Source of the DNA: JAHIYG01 sp041306075
GTDB lineage: Archaea > Altiarchaeota > Altiarchaeia > IMC4 > SCGC-AAA252-I15
NCBI GenBank assembly: GCA_041306075.1
Contig: JBFYKH010000037.1
Location: 1 to 5,921, forward strand
DNA: 5,921 nucleotides
Direction of reading: 5' to 3'
Below the pieces are notes generated by a model that was given only the letters and a program-made list of their open reading frames with translations, was not told the DNA's origin and made no database searches. Of the stretch, positions 5,448 through 5,921 are shown one piece after another (within the stretch, counting starts at the first letter, position 1; each line of letters begins with the position of its first letter). A program made the translations under genes and the position numbers.

Positions 5448-5921
5448 CTAACCTCCTGATTTGATATGCTGGTACGCCCGCATTGCGGCAGTGCATCCTT
5501 CGCCGACCGCAGAGGCTATCTGTGGTATGCCCCCGGTGACGTCCCCCGCCGCGAAGACGCCGGTAATATTCGTCTCCATGTTGCGGCCGACCTTCACGTA
5601 GCCGCGGCCGTCAAGCTCTATCCCGGAGTTCCCGGCCAGTTCCGTGGACGGCGTGTGGCCCACGCTGACGAACACCCCCTGGACGGGGAGCTTCCGGCCT
5701 GACGCGAGGGTGACGGACTCCACCAGCTCGCCGCCCCCTATCTCGGAGGCGGAGTCCTCCACAACCTCCACGGCGGATTTCCCGAGCCTTGCCGCCAGGG
5801 CAGCCTCTGAGGACACCGTCTTCGCGACCAGGTACGTCTTGGAGGCGAGCTCTGCAAGGTACAGCGCATCCTCGACCGCCATGTTCCCGCCGCCGAGGAC
5901 CGCCACCGCCTTCCCCTTGTA
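5448..5921 (-). CDS. trxB: Thioredoxin reductase-like flavoprotein, C-terminal part (cut by the right window edge)
   Basis: The last 157 residues of a class II pyridine nucleotide-disulfide oxidoreductase, which normally passes electrons from a nicotinamide cofactor through FAD and a CxxC pair to thioredoxin. The visible part begins YKGKAVAVLGGGNMAVEDAL, the second Rossmann motif (GGGNxAxE) of thioredoxin reductases, and ends with the FAD-binding GVFAAGDVTGGIPQIASAVG (121-140) and an AYQHI tail. The reading frame continues off the right edge, so an internal GTG at 5906 is not the true start. The CxxC and first FAD motif would lie just beyond the edge. Notably, where NADPH-using enzymes have HRRxxxR after the second strand of this domain, the sequence reads VAKTVSSEA (32-40), without the arginines. 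The enzyme may therefore use NADH, F420 or another donor, or be a thioredoxin reductase-like protein with a different partner. It leads directly into the small DUF1616-like gene. Confidence 0.92.
   Translation of the reverse strand, partial: YKGKAVAVLGGGNMAVEDALYLAELASKTYLVAKTVSSEAALAARLGKSAVEVVEDSASEIGGGELVESVTLASGRKLPVQGVFVSVGHTPSTELAGNSGIELDGRGYVKVGRNMETNITGVFAAGDVTGGIPQIASAVGEGCTAAMRAYQHIKSGG
5451..5456 (-). promoter_or_regulatory. Shine-Dalgarno for the DUF1616-like gene
   Basis: Reading leftward, GGAGGT is followed by TAGG and then the GTG start at 5446. The six bases are the last two glycine codons of the upstream reductase, and TAG is its stop. This strong site with a 4-base gap decides the GTG start and suggests coupled translation. 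Confidence 0.75.

Noticed and set aside
5466..5702. Rightward open frame inside the reductase gene
   Set aside because: Antisense to the recognised FAD-binding motif; no ribosome site or promoter.
1..5921. tRNA, rRNA, CRISPR arrays, insertion sequences or transposase genes
   Set aside because: Looked for by eye on both strands; no repeat-spacer pattern, terminal inverted repeats, transposase motifs or cloverleaf sequence was seen. Coding genes fill nearly all of the window.

Overview
The window looks like part of an archaeal chromosome. The evidence is a complete TATA-binding protein gene, TATA-like boxes 22 to 30 bases before most start codons with no Shine-Dalgarno there (leaderless or nearly leaderless mRNAs), heavy AGG use for arginine, and membrane-anchored proteins rich in N-x-S/T sequons. 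Base composition is GC-rich and genes are tightly packed. I cannot place the phylum; a DPANN-type or other poorly sampled lineage is possible, but nothing here is diagnostic.

Left part (1-2873): two family-4 glycosyltransferases are transcribed divergently from a 51-base spacer holding a single AT box. The leftward one starts at a GTG and is cut by the window edge. The rightward one is complete and overlaps by 11 bases a polytopic flippase of the RfbX/Wzx (COG2244) type. Together they look like an assembly and export module for a lipid-linked oligosaccharide, as used in archaeal N-glycosylation.

Middle (2862-3546): the TBP gene runs leftward and its 3' end overlaps that of the flippase. Its promoter holds three alternating copies of a 6-base half-site forming two inverted repeats, one centred on the TATA box.

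Right part (3547-5921): two tandem rightward genes encode single-pass membrane proteins with long sequon-rich exterior domains. They appear to be paralogues (shared N-terminal layout, a shared YF-x-LP region and similar WY[QE][IV][KR] C-termini). A hairpin lies between them. Converging on them is a leftward pair: the C-terminal part of a thioredoxin reductase-like flavoprotein, cut by the window edge, and a 94-residue three-helix protein resembling the membrane half of DUF1616 proteins. The exterior domain of the second tandem protein resembles the other half of DUF1616, so the locus may hold a split and duplicated version of that family.

Overall idea (inference): the left genes build and flip a glycan, and the right genes encode surface proteins that could be its acceptors. 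The most notable points are the split DUF1616 arrangement, the TBP promoter repeats, the shared divergent TATA element, and a thioredoxin reductase lacking the usual NADPH-phosphate-binding HRR motif.
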